Shown: positions 33,751 to 43,383, numbered from the stretch's first letter. The stretch is DNA of 64,000 nucleotides from Nibribacter roseus (GCF_042662225.1 NZ_JBHSYQ010000016.1:1-64000), one strand, 5' to 3'. Translations and numbers: made by a program. The notes: generated by a model not told the origin, from the sequence alone.

Positions 33751-34638
33751 TTAGTCGCAGAAATGGAGACTGTAGAGATCAAAGTTGCGGTGTTCAAATA
33801 AAGTCTCGAACCGGTAGCTGTAGCCTACTGCAGTGGGTTTCTTCCCAAATTTCACGTTTCTGATATATTTTCGGAGGACGTCGTGCAAATCTGAATCAAG
33901 CAACAGCTCGCCCCAAACAATGACTTGGTCTTGGTCAGGGTTCATTTTCTTTTCCTGCAGTACAAACAACACGAAGTAGATGAAATCTTCATAAGAGGCG
34001 AAGTAGAAGGAGTTGCAGAACTCCAATTTCATGTTTTGCAGGACTACCAGCGTGACATAGTTTTTGTCTACGTAGATGTACAGCTGTGGCTTTGCGTGGG
34101 GCTCGGCCATGTGCAGGAATCCTTCCATCAAAGCAGAAGTCTGGTGCACAAATTCAACCCTGCTGCCAGCAAAATAGTTATTAGCCCACTGTTCAAGCTT
34201 GTTAGGTATGGTGAACACATTCATGAGCTCAAGCCTGGGGTGGGCGTAGTGGCTTATAACCTCCTCGTCTGGTTCTATCACCGCGTTAAGTTGCAGATAC
34301 TCCTCGCGGGCGTTTCTGTCAAAAAGCGTTTCCGGAATGAGAGTGAACTGTTGGTTTTTTATACCAATCCGCACCTGGTTCCATTTCTGTTGTTGCAATA
34401 GCAGACTACTGTTGCTGAGTTCCCTTAACATCTCTACCGCACCTTCTACAGTCACAGGCCTTGCTGATTCATAATCTTCTAAAGCCACAAACTTGTTACG
34501 TTCAGCATCCAGCACTCCTATCCGAAGCCGGTGTGACCCAAAGTTCAGGTACAGGTGGGCTTTAGCGCTGGCAGTAGCATCAAATGCATCGTCTACTACG
34601 CGTTGGGTTTGCTTAAAGGCCGAGGCAATGGTGTCCAA
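33751..34638 (-). CDS. DUF3822-like hypothetical protein
   Basis: Cytosolic protein of 295 aa starting MDTIASAFKQTQR. The strands NFGSHRLRIGVLD and FVALEDYES followed by IPETLFD and a second similar half (LYIYVDKNYVTLVVLQ) suggest an actin-like fold, as reported for DUF3822 of Bacteroidota. No catalytic residues can be named. Lone gene. Confidence 0.5.
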   Translation of the reverse strand: MDTIASAFKQTQRVVDDAFDATASAKAHLYLNFGSHRLRIGVLDAERNKFVALEDYESARPVTVEGAVEMLRELSNSSLLLQQQKWNQVRIGIKNQQFTLIPETLFDRNAREEYLQLNAVIEPDEEVISHYAHPRLELMNVFTIPNKLEQWANNYFAGSRVEFVHQTSALMEGFLHMAEPHAKPQLYIYVDKNYVTLVVLQNMKLEFCNSFYFASYEDFIYFVLFVLQEKKMNPDQDQVIVWGELLLDSDLHDVLRKYIRNVKFGKKPTAVGYSYRFETLFEHRNFDLYSLHFCD

Positions 34639-34821
34639 AAGTAAGAGCTAGTTTTATAGGTGAATGGGGGAACAGCAATACAATATTACATATTTCAGGA
34701 CTTAGATGTCATTTTAATTAAGCCTCTTTTTGTATATATTTTTGATAAATACAGTGGTCAAGTATTGAGTGATAGTTAGTTGCACTTAAAGTCATTCTGA
34801 TAAATTATTCGCCTTTTAGGG

Positions 34822-34850
34822 CTGTTTTTCAGAAATCACAGCTAAAACAG
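34822..34850. repeat. Dispersed palindromic repeat, copy 13
   Basis: CTGTTTTTCAGAAATCA then CAGCTAAAACAG, 12 bp past the cyanophycinase stop; likely its terminator region. Confidence 0.5.
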
Positions 34851-34861
34851 TTGAAGTGCGG

Positions 34862-35734
34862 TTATTTCTCTTTGTGCTGCGCGCAGAATTTACGCTGCCG
34901 TATATCATAGTAGTTACCGTAGGCCAGTACATGCAACAAGATGTGTTCAATAGAAAGGGGAGTGCCTTGCGTAACATAAGAGGTATTGTTATGCTTGATG
35001 TGGTGGCCGTCTACAATAATAACTAAGTTAGAACCAATGGTTTCAATAAAGTTTCCCTGACTGATCAAAACACCGGTGTCCTCGCCTAAGCCAATGCCTA
35101 TTTTATACGGATGTGTGGCTACGGCTTCCATTAAGCGGCCAAATCTTCCTCTTTTAACAAAGTGAGAATCAAAGATAACATTCTTCTGGAAGGCTAGTCC
35201 ACGGTCAAGCTTTACAGCTCCTTTCAAAAGCGACGATCTACTGCTACCGCTCTTGATCATGATGTCAGACATGGCCATAGCGCCGGCACTGGTACCTGCA
35301 ATGACAAAACCTTCTTCGTGCTGGTACCGGTCTAGTAGTATCTGGTGAAAAGCAGTGCCTAAAAAGATCTGTGACAAACGCGCCTGGTTTCCACCTGAAA
35401 ACAAAACCCCTGATGCCTTCCGCAGCCTGTTCAGGTTCTCAGGGAGCAAAGCATCTGCTTCTTCGCGTATATCCATTATGTGTACGTTCCGGCAGCCAAG
35501 AATACCAAAAGCATTTAAATACATGGCTCCTACTTCTTCCGGAATCATAGAGGCTGTTGTTATGACTTCTATTTTAGCCTCTGTGCCACCCATGGCATCT
35601 ATGATGCGACGTAATATGCCTAACTCAAAAAAGTTGAGCTGAAATTTTTTCTTAGATCTGGGATAGGTGCCTTTGTCTTCGTTTCCGCCTACGGCTATGA
35701 GTATTCCCTTTGGGGGCTGCTCAGGTGTGATCAT
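34862..35734 (-). CDS. cphB: Cyanophycinase-like S51 peptidase
   Basis: Serine peptidase of 290 aa related to cyanophycinase and peptidase E. GGNQ is at 114-117 and the nucleophile elbow GTSAGA at 147-152 (Ser149). No signal peptide. Cyanophycinase cleaves cyanophycin to Arg-Asp dipeptides; no cyanophycin synthetase is in the window, so a role on imported or internal polymer is open. Confidence 0.85.
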   Translation of the reverse strand: MITPEQPPKGILIAVGGNEDKGTYPRSKKKFQLNFFELGILRRIIDAMGGTEAKIEVITTASMIPEEVGAMYLNAFGILGCRNVHIMDIREEADALLPENLNRLRKASGVLFSGGNQARLSQIFLGTAFHQILLDRYQHEEGFVIAGTSAGAMAMSDIMIKSGSSRSSLLKGAVKLDRGLAFQKNVIFDSHFVKRGRFGRLMEAVATHPYKIGIGLGEDTGVLISQGNFIETIGSNLVIIVDGHHIKHNNTSYVTQGTPLSIEHILLHVLAYGNYYDIRQRKFCAQHKEK

Positions 35735-35904
35735 GCTATATTTATTCTGTTCTTAAACTTCTATACGGAACATGAGCCAGTACTGCCAATATAAAAAAGA
35801 CGAAGCAAGTTTACCTAAAGTTAATCTGTTCAAATCAAACAAGCTCCTTCAGGTGCCGTATAGAAATACAACAAAACGTAAGTTTTACCTTAAAAGCTAT
35901 AACT

Positions 35905-36399
35905 ATGAAATTGACATCATTGAATGATTTGTTTATCCATCAGATGAGAGATTTATATAACGCAGAGCAACAGTTACTGAAAGCTATGCCTGACATGATG
36001 GAGAAAGTGTCAAATAAGAATCTGGCTTCTGTCATGAAAGACCACATGAAAGAAACCGAGAACCAGGTGAAACGCCTGGAGCAATGCTTTGAAATTTTGG
36101 GTGTGAGCGGTAAAGGTGAAAAATGTAAAGCCATGGAAGGCATTATCAAAGAGGCCAAAGAGTTTATGGAGCATGATGCAGACCAAGAAGTGATGGATGC
36201 TGGTATTATAGCTTGTGCCCAGCGCCTTGAGCACTATGAAATTGCCGGATACGGTACCGCCTGTACCTATGCCAAATTCCTGGGCCATGACGAAGTGTTA
36301 AACCTGCTGCAGGAAATCTTAAGCGAAGAGAAAAAAGCAGATGAAAAACTGACTTTTGTGGCCGAAAGCGCTGTAAATAAAAAAGCAGAACGTCATTAA
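35905..36399 (+). CDS. YciF-like ferritin-fold protein (DUF892)
   Basis: Four-helix protein of 164 aa (PF05974, YciE/YciF). The typical start MTSLNDLFIHQMRDLYNAEQQLLKAMPDM and the later AQRLEHYEIAGYG and EILSEEKKADEKLT segments are intact. The family is induced by stress; its substrate is unknown. Followed by a strong terminator. Confidence 0.9.
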   Translation: MKLTSLNDLFIHQMRDLYNAEQQLLKAMPDMMEKVSNKNLASVMKDHMKETENQVKRLEQCFEILGVSGKGEKCKAMEGIIKEAKEFMEHDADQEVMDAGIIACAQRLEHYEIAGYGTACTYAKFLGHDEVLNLLQEILSEEKKADEKLTFVAESAVNKKAERH

Positions 36400-36418
36400 G
36401 AGTAAATTTGTAAGAATA

Positions 36419-36451
36419 AAAAAAGGCCGATGGTTTTCATCGGCCTTTTTT
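36419..36451. terminator. Terminator
   Basis: AAAAAGGCCGATG / CATCGGCCTTTTT with loop GTTTT, between the convergent yciF-like and aminopeptidase genes. Confidence 0.85.
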
Positions 36452-36459
36452 TATTGGGG

Positions 36460-38259
36460 TTATTTTGCCTCCAAAAGCTGGTCAATGGAGGTGTAAGCCA
36501 CCGCATGGTAATTTGGCCTGGCTTTGGAGTAAATTTTTTTGGCCAGAGCAGTTCCTTCCTGCGTATGGAGCAAAGCTTTGTACAAAGGCATGAGAAATTT
36601 GCGTCGACCTACGTGTGTAAGAAAATTCTCTAAAGCTTCATAAGCGGACTGGTATTGGTGGTGAACTGCTATCAATAGCCACTCGGCTAAAACTTCTGAA
36701 TTACCTGATTGAGTGAAGTTATACGCCTGGTCCAGTTCAGACAACTTACTTTCTGTAATTTCAGAAGGAAGACTTCTTAAAAAATACTGCCACTCATGGC
36801 TGCTCCAGTTAGAAGTTTCAAGTTCTACCGGTTTGGTACCTTCTCGCCAACGCTGCAGTTCCTGTTCTACCTTTTCAAATAATACGGCTTGCGGAGCTGG
36901 AATAGTAGCAGGAAGGCCAGGTGAATAAATCCAGGCATTCAAGTTTACCTGTTGCCGTAGCTCCTCATTTCCGTTTATGAGCTCTTTTTCTAAAAACTCG
37001 ATAAAACACTCCGTATCCATACTCTGGAAAGAGAAAGTAGAAAAATAAGTAGTTACAAATTGGTCAAATTTCTCCCGCCCCACCAGCCGTTCCAGGTGCC
37101 TTAGAAAATAATTTCCCTTTTCGTAGGCTATTTCAGTCAATCCTTCATCTGGATCTCTACCTGAAAGATCTAGCTTCAGGCTGGTGTCATGTTCAGGCAA
37201 CTCTTTCAAAGTCTGCAGTAAATCTTGATACCCTAGCGTATGAAGCATTTCTGCATATTCCTGACCATACAGGTGCTCCATGATTCGGCGCTCAAAGTAC
37301 ACGGTGAACCCTTCGTTGAGCCAGAAGTCATTCCAGGTGGCGTTCGTAACCAAATTACCAGACCAGGAGTGTGCGAGTTCATGTGCTACCAAGCTGGTGA
37401 GGGAACGGTCTCCGGCTATAATGGTAGGAGTGGCAAAGGTTAGCTTTGGGTTTTCCATACCACCGAAAGGAAAGCTAGGGGGCAGAACTAACAAATCATA
37501 CCTGCCCCAGAGATAATGACCATACAGCTGTTCTGCAGTCTTCAGCATTTTTTCTGTTTCAGCAAACTCCCATGCCGCATTTTCCAGCGACACTGGTTCG
37601 GCATAAACACCGCAACGCCCTCCTACGGGTGCAAATTCCAGATCACCCACCGCCAATGACAGCAAGTAAGAGGGAATAGGCTGCTCCATCATAAAATAGT
37701 AAATACCTGTTTCGTTTTTGCATTGAGGATTGTCAGCGCTCATCAAGGGCAAAAGGTGTGGCGGTATGGTGACCTGTGCCGTATAGGTGAACCTGACAGA
37801 GGGGCTGTCCTGGCACGGAAGCCAAGTTCGGGCTAAAATGGCCTGTGATTGAGTAAACAGAAACGGGAATACTTTTCCAGCCGTTTGACTTGGTTCCAGC
37901 CATTGCAGGGCAGCGGCATCAGGTTGAGTTTCGAAATGAATGACTACTTTCTCTGTACCCTGCTTCAACGGAATGTGTAAGCCGTTCCCAAGAATAGGGT
38001 TCTCTTCGGATAGCTTAAACTCTATACCTTCCGGATTATCATCAAGCGTTACTTTTTGAATTAAAATTCCTTTTACATCTAACACTACTTCTGGTGCATT
38101 CTTATGCTGAACAAAATAAGTGCCTGCTCCAGAAATCTTTTTCAGAGAAAAATCAATTTTCAGAACCCAATCTACATGTGTGATTTTGGCCTCTTTTGGT
38201 TTGGAGAAGCTATGAGGATCAGATTGATTTTGGTGATGGAGAGTATTGGTTAAATCCAT
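36460..38259 (-). CDS. M1-family aminopeptidase, leukotriene-A4-hydrolase-like
   Basis: Zinc aminopeptidase of 599 aa. The substrate loop GGMEN is at 266-270 and the zinc site HELAHSWSGN at 293-302, with the third ligand Glu316 in LNEGFTVYFE. The layout matches bacterial LTA4H-like enzymes (C-terminal helical domain ending near 590). No signal peptide was seen, so it is probably cytosolic. Start ATG 38259. Lone gene. Confidence 0.93.
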   Translation of the reverse strand: MDLTNTLHHQNQSDPHSFSKPKEAKITHVDWVLKIDFSLKKISGAGTYFVQHKNAPEVVLDVKGILIQKVTLDDNPEGIEFKLSEENPILGNGLHIPLKQGTEKVVIHFETQPDAAALQWLEPSQTAGKVFPFLFTQSQAILARTWLPCQDSPSVRFTYTAQVTIPPHLLPLMSADNPQCKNETGIYYFMMEQPIPSYLLSLAVGDLEFAPVGGRCGVYAEPVSLENAAWEFAETEKMLKTAEQLYGHYLWGRYDLLVLPPSFPFGGMENPKLTFATPTIIAGDRSLTSLVAHELAHSWSGNLVTNATWNDFWLNEGFTVYFERRIMEHLYGQEYAEMLHTLGYQDLLQTLKELPEHDTSLKLDLSGRDPDEGLTEIAYEKGNYFLRHLERLVGREKFDQFVTTYFSTFSFQSMDTECFIEFLEKELINGNEELRQQVNLNAWIYSPGLPATIPAPQAVLFEKVEQELQRWREGTKPVELETSNWSSHEWQYFLRSLPSEITESKLSELDQAYNFTQSGNSEVLAEWLLIAVHHQYQSAYEALENFLTHVGRRKFLMPLYKALLHTQEGTALAKKIYSKARPNYHAVAYTSIDQLLEAK

Positions 38260-38537
38260 TTGTGTGTTATGTTAAGCGGTTCGTTTGAACTAACTGATTC
38301 CGGAACCAGATAAAAGTTCTACTTTTAATTTTGTTAGATAAACTGGTTTAAACAAGAGTTACAGGGATAATATTAATAAAATGTAGTATTTGATACAAAG
38401 AAGTGCTCTATTAGTATCTGGTTATATTAATATGTGTTATTATATATTTAATGCAAAAATTAAGATTTCTTTAAAAAGCTAACCTTTTAGTTCTTTTCGA
38501 GTATAAGGGGCATACCTCAATGATAGGAACATCAACT

Positions 38538-40217
38538 ATGAAATCAAAGGAAAATTTAATATCCCTTCTGTTTTTGTTTGTGGTGAGTCTACTGATTTTT
38601 AGCGCCTGTACAAAGTCAGGGGACAAGCAGAAACAGAAGATTGCTCGTGCGGCTGCAAAAGAATACCCGCAGCAAACAGATAGTGTATATGTAGTGAAAT
38701 ATACCACCAGTGATCCTGAATTTAAAGATCATCTGGATATGATGAAGCTCTTTTACCGTGAGCGGCAATATAAATTTGCGTGGTTTAAAGAGGGTGCATT
38801 GGTACCTCAAGCCTATAAATTTGTAGAAGTTATAAAAAATGCCCACGAAGAGGGCCTGCCAAAAGACTATTTGGTTAAAGACTTACCTACTATGTTCCAA
38901 AGTCTTGAACAGGCAAAAAATGACTCAAGTCGCCATGCTTTACAGCAAGAAATTGATGTGGCATTAACAGCATCTTACTTCAACTATGCTTCTGATTTCT
39001 ACAAAGGCATAGTAAACCCTAGGGAACAGGATAATATTTCCTGGGAAGTAAAGAAAAACAAAATCAAATTGCATAAGGCGCTCCAGACTATTCTGAGGGA
39101 GCGGGAAAGTAGATACCCCTACTACGAATTTGAAGCCCTGCATCCGGGGTATATCAGATTACGAGATGCATTGAAGAATTACCGATTAGCCCGAGAGCAA
39201 GGCGGGTGGCCCAAAATTGAGATAAACAAAAAGGTTTTGAATCCTGGCGATACAGCACAAGCGGTAGTTGCTTTGCGCCAAAGAATATTAGGGAAGGCAT
39301 CAGCTGCCAAAGTCAATCAGGCAAAAGCCACCTTGTATGACGAAGAACTTTCTAAAGCTGTAAAGAATTTTCAGATCCGCCACGGATTGAAACCAGACGG
39401 TGTGGTAGGAGGGGAGACCCTGCGTCAGATGAACGTGCCGATAGAAGAGCGAATTGACCAAATAATCATCAACATGGAGCGCTGGCGGTGGGTACCTAAG
39501 CGTTTTGAAGACAAATATGTTTTTGTCAATATACCAGAATACGTGTTACACGTCCGTGAAAAAGGGAAAGAGGTGTTGAACATGAAGGTAGTGGTTGGTA
39601 AAGAAATTAATGCTACACCAGTCTTCAGTGATAAGTTAGAATATATTGTCTTCTACCCTTACTGGAACGTAACTCCCAATATATTGAGAGATGAAATAGC
39701 ACCTGCCCAAGCTAGAAATCCGAACTATATTGCTTCCAATGATATGGAAGTAGTAAAAGATATAGGTAATAATAAGGTGGAAATAGTATCGCCCAATGCT
39801 GTTGATTGGAACAATATAGGTGATGATTTTCCATACAGGGTAAGGCAACGTCCGGGTAAGCGGAACCCTTTAGGCTTTGTGAAATTCATCTGCCCTAACG
39901 AAGATAATATCTATCTGCACGACACCCCTTCCGACCACCTGTTTAACCAATCTGAGAGAGGGTTTAGCCATGGTTGTATCAGGCTTGAAAAACCATTTGA
40001 ATTGGCTAAATATCTTCTAAAAGATCAGAAGCAGTGGACACCTTCAGCCATAAAAGCGGCTATGCACGGGGGCGAAGAAAAGTATGTGAATTTATCAGCT
40101 AAGGTGCCCGTTTATATTGTATACTTTACCGCCTGGGTAGATGATAACGGTGCTATACATTTCCGCGATGATGTGTACGGTCATGACCGTGATTTAGAAA
40201 TGGCTTATTTTAGATAA
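38538..40217 (+). CDS. L,D-transpeptidase, LdtD/YcbB-type lipoprotein
   Basis: Cross-links peptidoglycan stem peptides at the 3-3 position. ATG 38538 (MKSKENLISLLFLF) gives a lipoprotein signal with lipobox FSAC. The protein (559 aa) has the large scaffold domain typical of YcbB, a peptidoglycan-binding repeat (LSKAVKNFQIRHGLKPDGVVGGETL), and the YkuD domain with SHGCIRL at 477-483 (catalytic Cys480). Lone gene. Confidence 0.93.
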   Translation: MKSKENLISLLFLFVVSLLIFSACTKSGDKQKQKIARAAAKEYPQQTDSVYVVKYTTSDPEFKDHLDMMKLFYRERQYKFAWFKEGALVPQAYKFVEVIKNAHEEGLPKDYLVKDLPTMFQSLEQAKNDSSRHALQQEIDVALTASYFNYASDFYKGIVNPREQDNISWEVKKNKIKLHKALQTILRERESRYPYYEFEALHPGYIRLRDALKNYRLAREQGGWPKIEINKKVLNPGDTAQAVVALRQRILGKASAAKVNQAKATLYDEELSKAVKNFQIRHGLKPDGVVGGETLRQMNVPIEERIDQIIINMERWRWVPKRFEDKYVFVNIPEYVLHVREKGKEVLNMKVVVGKEINATPVFSDKLEYIVFYPYWNVTPNILRDEIAPAQARNPNYIASNDMEVVKDIGNNKVEIVSPNAVDWNNIGDDFPYRVRQRPGKRNPLGFVKFICPNEDNIYLHDTPSDHLFNQSERGFSHGCIRLEKPFELAKYLLKDQKQWTPSAIKAAMHGGEEKYVNLSAKVPVYIVYFTAWVDDNGAIHFRDDVYGHDRDLEMAYFR

Positions 40218-40252
40218 AAGCAAGAAGAAGGAACTTTAATAAAACTTTGAGA

Positions 40253-40302
40253 AAAAAAAGTTCGCCCCAGGTTGCTCATTTTATGAGCGGCCTGGGGCGA
40301 AC
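40253..40302 (-). terminator. Strong hairpin, terminator-like on the minus strand
   Basis: GTTCGCCCCAGG / CCTGGGGCGAAC with inner GCTCAT/ATGAGC; a run of eight A at the left gives a T-tract on the minus strand. It lies 40 bp after the transpeptidase stop; a plus-strand T-tract is lacking. Confidence 0.55.
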
Positions 40303-40494
40303 TGTTGTAGGAGCATTGTCAATACAGTTTAAAAAGTAAATGTGCAATTTAATACAAGGGTAATTTTGATTCCATTCAATTCACAAGCAGAGGCCAGAGG
40401 TAACCTGACAAGTATAAAGTGACATTAGATTCTAATCTGTCTTTTTAAAACATGTAATCTTTAAGTTGGAAATAAGAGTAACGTCAGAATAGGC

Positions 40495-40530
40495 ACATGA
40501 GCCATAACTGCCATCATGGCTCATGTTTAA
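40495..40530 (+). terminator. Hairpin with following T-rich tail
   Basis: ACATGAGCCAT (40495-40505) and ATGGCTCATGT (40516-40526) pair perfectly, then TTAATTTT. No gene ends here, so it may close a small RNA. Confidence 0.45.
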
Positions 40531-40647
40531 TTTTAAGTAGCATTAGGAGTTAAGTAAAACGTGAGGAGCCATACCTGATAAACAGAACGTGTTATTAGTT
40601 TAGCAAAAGCTCTAAGTACAACAAACATATTAGAAGTATCTTTTATT

Positions 40648-40695
40648 AAACCCAGTTTACAAATGTGTTACATATGTAAACTGGGTTTATCTTTG
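40648..40695 (+). terminator. Hairpin with following T-rich tail
   Basis: AAACCCAGTTTACA / TGTAAACTGGGTTT, 14-bp perfect stem, 13-nt loop, followed by ATCTTTG. No nearby gene end explains it. Confidence 0.45.
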
Positions 40696-40889
40696 TTAAT
40701 GCAGATACTAAGTGCATGTTCTGATTTCTTAAGTAGACCAGATAAAGTAGTCTGTATAAGGTGTTTGAGTAACTGTTGTTGAATTACTGTATAAGGTAAC
40801 CTTCGCCACTTATACACAGCGTTAACAGCGGCTTGCGGATAGAAAGGTTCTACAACAGTAGAAACCCGATCTGTTTAAGATAAAAAAAT

Positions 40890-41330
40890 ATGAATGATTT
40901 ACTGCCGAGGATAAAGGAGTTGTTACAATGGTTAGGGATTGGGCCAGCTGCATTTGCAGATGAAATTGGAGTTGCCAGACCAGTAATGAGCCATATTGTC
41001 TCTAGTAGAAACAAGGTAAGCCTGGAGGTTGTGCAGAAAATTTTAAGCAGATATCCAGACGTATCTTCTGGTTGGTTATTGGTAGGCGAAGGGCAGATGC
41101 TAAAAGATTTAGCGCCCCTCATCAATGATAAAAAGAAAGATGATGCTGAATCTACACCTACTCCACCCCTTCAAATTGAGAAAAGTGAGCTGAGGGATAA
41201 GCCTAGTAAAGTACAAGTTGATGTACATGACAAAGATGAAGTTCCACCAAAAAAAGAGAGGCAATCTCGCCAACTAAAGAAAGTGATCTTGTTTTACTCT
41301 GACGGAAGCTTCGAGCAGTATGATCATTAA
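40890..41330 (+). CDS. HTH (XRE/CI-like) transcription regulator
   Basis: Protein of 146 aa with an N-terminal helix-turn-helix (LGIGPAAFADEIGVARPVMSHIVSSRNKVSLEVVQKIL, residues 14-53), then SGWLLVGEGQML and a basic/charged linker (PKKERQSRQLKKV) that ends in a short strand (ILFYSDGSFEQYDH). This layout is common for lone regulators in Bacteroidota. It lies outside the prophage, 500 bp left of its attachment site. Confidence 0.75.
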   Translation: MNDLLPRIKELLQWLGIGPAAFADEIGVARPVMSHIVSSRNKVSLEVVQKILSRYPDVSSGWLLVGEGQMLKDLAPLINDKKKDDAESTPTPPLQIEKSELRDKPSKVQVDVHDKDEVPPKKERQSRQLKKVILFYSDGSFEQYDH

Positions 41331-41825
41331 GTCGAAGTTGTAAAATAGGACTAAAAGTATATTATAGAAAATTGTTGCTGAATATACTGAAGGTAAGAAG
41401 TAATGCTATAGTTGGCAATAATTTTCTAATGTTGTTATTTGATTAAATAAATAGGCGGCGATTCACAGGTATAGATGTTCTTTAATGCTGCTCATGTTAA
41501 ATTTTATTTAACAGAAAATATGAGCATCTTATATAGATATATTAAATCAATTATGTAGAGCTAATAATATTGAGCTGTGGTATATAGTGATTATAATCTC
41601 AGTTTTTACACCAAAACCTACTGTTGAAAGACGACTTAGCCAACTAGGTTCTCCTTATTTTAAAATAATAAAACAGGAAGCATATTAGAGAGAAGGAGTG
41701 CAGACATGTTTAATTAGTAGTTATTGCCTTCAAGCCTTACACGACAAAGATTGGAGAATACTGATTGAGCCCAAACAACTGCCGTTACAAAGCAGGAAAA
41801 ACAATCCGGAATGATATAAACACAA
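41331..41825. other. AT-rich region left of the prophage attachment site
   Basis: About 500 bp of AT-rich DNA without a gene. No repeat, promoter or RNA was recognised. Confidence 0.4.
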
Positions 41826-41855
41826 AAAAGCTCCTCCATTTCTGAAGGGGCTTTT
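41826..41855 (-). terminator. Terminator of the displaced tRNA gene
   Basis: Imperfect stem AAAAGCTCCTCC / GGAGG-like GAAGGGGCTTTT, with a T-run on the minus strand. It immediately follows the tRNA-like fragment and fits the original terminator of that tRNA. Confidence 0.6.
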
Positions 41856-41856
41856 A

Positions 41857-41872
41857 GCGGTCCGGACGGGAC
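41857..41872 (-). other. tRNA 3'-end fragment, left attachment site of the prophage
   Basis: On the minus strand the 16 bases GTCCCGTCCGGACCGC have the form of the T-stem 3' half, 7-nt acceptor strand and discriminator of a tRNA; the pattern fits tRNA-Asp(GTC) of Cytophagales from memory. No tRNA body follows to the right (sequence changes to TTTTCAAGG), so this is an att core left by integration. The whole tRNA should lie at the far prophage end, beyond the window. Confidence 0.6.
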
Positions 41873-41959
41873 TTTTCAAGGTATTTTTATGCAGATTGAT
41901 GGCAGTCTATCAAATTTCAAACCGCGTTTGCTGCAAAATTAGGCTATCTGTGTTCACCT

Positions 41960-43369
41960 CTAGGCACTTGCTAGTTGAGAATCTGCCCCCCATTTCTGCC
42001 CCCCAAGGCTTGATGCGGCCGAATGTTTGGTGAAAACCTCTATCACTTTAAGTGTATCGACCCCAATGTAGGCGTTGAAGGACTTCTCCGTTTTATGACC
42101 AGTAGCCTGCATGACCACGTGCCTAGGGACGCCCTGGTAAAGCTTTAAGGTGGCAAAAGTCTTTCTGCCTATCTTGGTAGTAAGGTTCAGTCTGGTAATG
42201 CCCACCAGCTTCTGAATGGTCTTCAAGTGGGTATTGATATCCCAGTTGACTGGCATACAGGTATCTTGGCCACCGGCATACTTCTCTACCAACTCCACGG
42301 GTTTAAAGAGGTAATCATCAAAGAAGGGAATATAGTAGATGATGCCGTGCTTTATGGTCTTTCCGCCATGCTTAATGATAATGTTACCTTTAATGTGGTG
42401 GGGCATGAAAGTATACATATCTGAAATCCGCATGCCGGTGTAACAGCACATCAAAAACACGTCGCGCATCTGCTCCAAGGTGTTAAGGCGCTGCGCGAGC
42501 ATAAGGTGGTTCATAGGCATTTTAAATTTCTCCTTAAACTCATCTTTTATAAACTGGATGGAGGCCAAGGTCCTGAAATCAAATTCCCGGATCTGCATTA
42601 CCTCTTGCTCACTTAAGGCCTCTACCGGGTCATAGATCTCTGGTGTGCCGAACTTCCGGAACTTCCTGTTAACCGGCAGATCCTCGTCCTCACACCACTC
42701 CAGAAATTCCTTCAGTCTGCCTATGTGCTTGCTGAAGGTATTGATGCTCTGCTTCAGATCAGTGATCATGTATTTTTTGAAACTATCATAAAACTTCAAG
42801 TCCATGCCTGTTAAGGTTACCGACATCTCATTCTTTTTCTCATAGTCCTGAAACCGCTCTTTTGATGCTCTATAAGACTGAATGGTATCTGGAGAAAGAT
42901 GCTTGCCGAATTTGTCTAGTGTGGTTTCTTTATAAGATATCCAGCGCTCGAACAGATTAAAGAAGGAGCTGGGGTCTTCAGCTGATACCGGCTCCAACTC
43001 TGGCTCCTGTGTATTTGGGAATAGGAGGGAGTCTACCAGTTCGTCTACCTCAGTTTTCTCCTGGGGAGGATTTAATGCAAGATGTAGGGCTGCTTTTAAT
43101 TCTTCCTCTGTTGGTGTTTTACCAAGCTTTTTGGCATCTTCAATGATGTTCCGGATGTGTTTGCACCAAGTATCTAGTTTATCATTGATGCGCTGGTAAT
43201 AGGGTTGCGTGTCCAGCACCTTCTGGAACCTAGGGTCCCAGCTGTCTTTGTGGGCAGACTCCTCAGGGGAGATTCTAACCCTCACACCATCATAATGGGC
43301 AGTAATCCGGATGGGGGCGTAACCCGATTTGTTGATTTTGTCTTTGCGAAACTCTCTGGTGATCTTCAT
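41960..43369 (-). CDS. Tyrosine recombinase, prophage integrase
   Basis: Site-specific recombinase of 469 aa. The parts are an N-terminal Arm-type domain (1-100), a linker, a SAM-like core-binding domain (about 135-230) and the catalytic domain. Catalytic residues visible: Arg314 (TGMRISD), Lys399 and Arg402 in the box usually written H-x-x-R (here KIGR), His425 (GHKTEKS) and the nucleophile Tyr434 (NAYIGV). It reads toward the att site 90 bp away, the usual arrangement for a prophage. Confidence 0.92.
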   Translation of the reverse strand: MKITREFRKDKINKSGYAPIRITAHYDGVRVRISPEESAHKDSWDPRFQKVLDTQPYYQRINDKLDTWCKHIRNIIEDAKKLGKTPTEEELKAALHLALNPPQEKTEVDELVDSLLFPNTQEPELEPVSAEDPSSFFNLFERWISYKETTLDKFGKHLSPDTIQSYRASKERFQDYEKKNEMSVTLTGMDLKFYDSFKKYMITDLKQSINTFSKHIGRLKEFLEWCEDEDLPVNRKFRKFGTPEIYDPVEALSEQEVMQIREFDFRTLASIQFIKDEFKEKFKMPMNHLMLAQRLNTLEQMRDVFLMCCYTGMRISDMYTFMPHHIKGNIIIKHGGKTIKHGIIYYIPFFDDYLFKPVELVEKYAGGQDTCMPVNWDINTHLKTIQKLVGITRLNLTTKIGRKTFATLKLYQGVPRHVVMQATGHKTEKSFNAYIGVDTLKVIEVFTKHSAASSLGGQKWGADSQLASA

Positions 43370-43383
43370 TGGGGAATAGAATT

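Larger units (their letters stand above)
40218..40889. other. Gene-free region with three hairpins
   Basis: No gene larger than a few codons. It holds three stable hairpins (40260-40302, 40495-40526, 40648-40688) that are listed separately. It precedes an HTH regulator gene. Confidence 0.5.

Noticed and set aside
41857..41872. A complete tRNA gene at the tRNA-like 3' end
   Set aside because: Only 16 bases match a tRNA end; the sequence to the right does not form T-loop, anticodon or D arms.
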